Source: JAVBUZ01 sp031554725
GTDB taxonomy: Bacteria; Bacillota; Clostridia; Lachnospirales; Lachnospiraceae
Assembly: GCA_031554725.1 (NCBI GenBank)
Contig: JAVBUZ010000152.1
Span: forward strand, 1 to 5,899
Direction of reading: 5' to 3'
DNA: 5,899 nt
How positions within the stretch are numbered: position 1 is the first letter of the stretch; each line of letters begins with the position of its first letter. Of this stretch, positions 5,718 to 5,899 are shown in pieces. A program made the translations under genes and the position numbers. The notes beneath the pieces are model-generated. The model worked only from the letters and a program-made list of their open reading frames with translations. It was not told where the DNA came from and made no database searches.

Positions 5718-5899
5718 TTATATACTTCTCTAATTCTGTTATGATTCATATTGGCATAAATCTGTGTAGTTGATATGTCAGAATGTCCTAACATTTCTTG
5801 TACACTCTTTAAGTCTGCTCCATTTTCCACTAAGTGTGCGGCAAAGGAGTGACGCAAGGTATGAGGTGTTATTTCTGAATCAATTCCTGCCTTCTTTGC
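5696..5899 (-). CDS. xerD: Tyrosine recombinase XerD-type, C-terminal 67 residues (5' end outside window)
   Basis: This is the end of a site-specific tyrosine recombinase of the kind that resolves chromosome dimers at dif. The part in the window carries the catalytic core: HTLRHSFA at residues 13-20 of the fragment (His13 and Arg16 of the HxxR motif), [14 protein letters not shown] at 37-50 (His39 and the nucleophile Tyr48), and a C-terminal tail ending VYKKAHPRG. The AHPR ending closely resembles E. coli XerD, which ends HHPRA, so a housekeeping XerD is favoured over a phage or transposon integrase. XerC or another Xer paralogue cannot be excluded from a fragment. The reading frame is intact. 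The gene ends in its own terminator, so it is probably not co-transcribed with the LytTR operon. No catalytic residue is missing in the visible part. Confidence 0.9.
   Translation of the reverse strand, partial: AKKAGIDSEITPHTLRHSFAAHLVENGADLKSVQEMLGHSDISTTQIYANMNHNRIREVYKKAHPRG

Noticed and set aside
5696..5899. Tyrosine recombinase as evidence of an integrated mobile element next to the LytTR cassette
   Set aside because: The C-terminus matches housekeeping XerD (AHPR-type ending), and I found no attachment-site-like repeat or cargo boundary. The recombinase has its own terminator and need not be linked to the cassette.

Overview
The window reads as a stretch of chromosome from a low-GC Gram-positive bacterium, most likely a member of the Clostridia (Lachnospiraceae-like). 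The evidence is AT-rich DNA, strong purine-rich ribosome binding sites, TGn extended -10 promoters, a lipoprotein-type solute receptor with no local transport ATPase, and a stand-alone LytTR regulator followed by a small four-helix membrane protein. No species can be named from the sequence alone. Every gene lies on the minus strand, so transcription runs from high to low coordinates.

In transcription order there are three blocks. (1) 5899-5696: the last 67 codons of a XerD-type tyrosine recombinase, closed by an intrinsic terminator whose hairpin overlaps the stop codon. (2) 5695-3104: a four-gene cassette made of a LytTR regulator (GTG start at 5571), a DUF3021-like membrane protein, an ABC ATPase and an ABC-2 permease. 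The reading frames overlap by 1, 17 and 4 nt, so it is clearly one operon. Its promoter (-35 TTGAAG, 17-bp spacer, extended -10 TGTTATAGT) has two direct repeats just upstream. Their 9-bp units are separated by 12 bp (21-bp period), the layout expected of a LytTR-family binding site, so the operon probably regulates itself. (3) 3103-1: a sugar-type (CUT1) ABC importer operon with two permeases and then a lipoprotein solute-binding protein, the last cut by the window edge. It has its own promoter (TTGTCT, 17 bp, extended -10 TGATATAAT) in the 108-bp gap after a weak A/T-rich hairpin.

Block 2 looks like a regulated export or self-protection unit. The LytTR protein would activate the promoter, the membrane protein would probably hold it in check or sense a membrane signal, and the ATPase/permease pair would move an unknown substrate such as a peptide, antibiotic or lipid. 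Block 3 would import a mono- or oligosaccharide using a shared MsmK/UgpC-type ATPase encoded elsewhere. The regulator-inhibitor role and both substrates are inferences.

There is no CRISPR array, rRNA, tRNA, insertion sequence or clear riboswitch, and no gap between genes exceeds about 125 bp. The most useful observations are the LytTR operator candidate, the corrected regulator start, and the non-canonical Q-loop in the ATPase.
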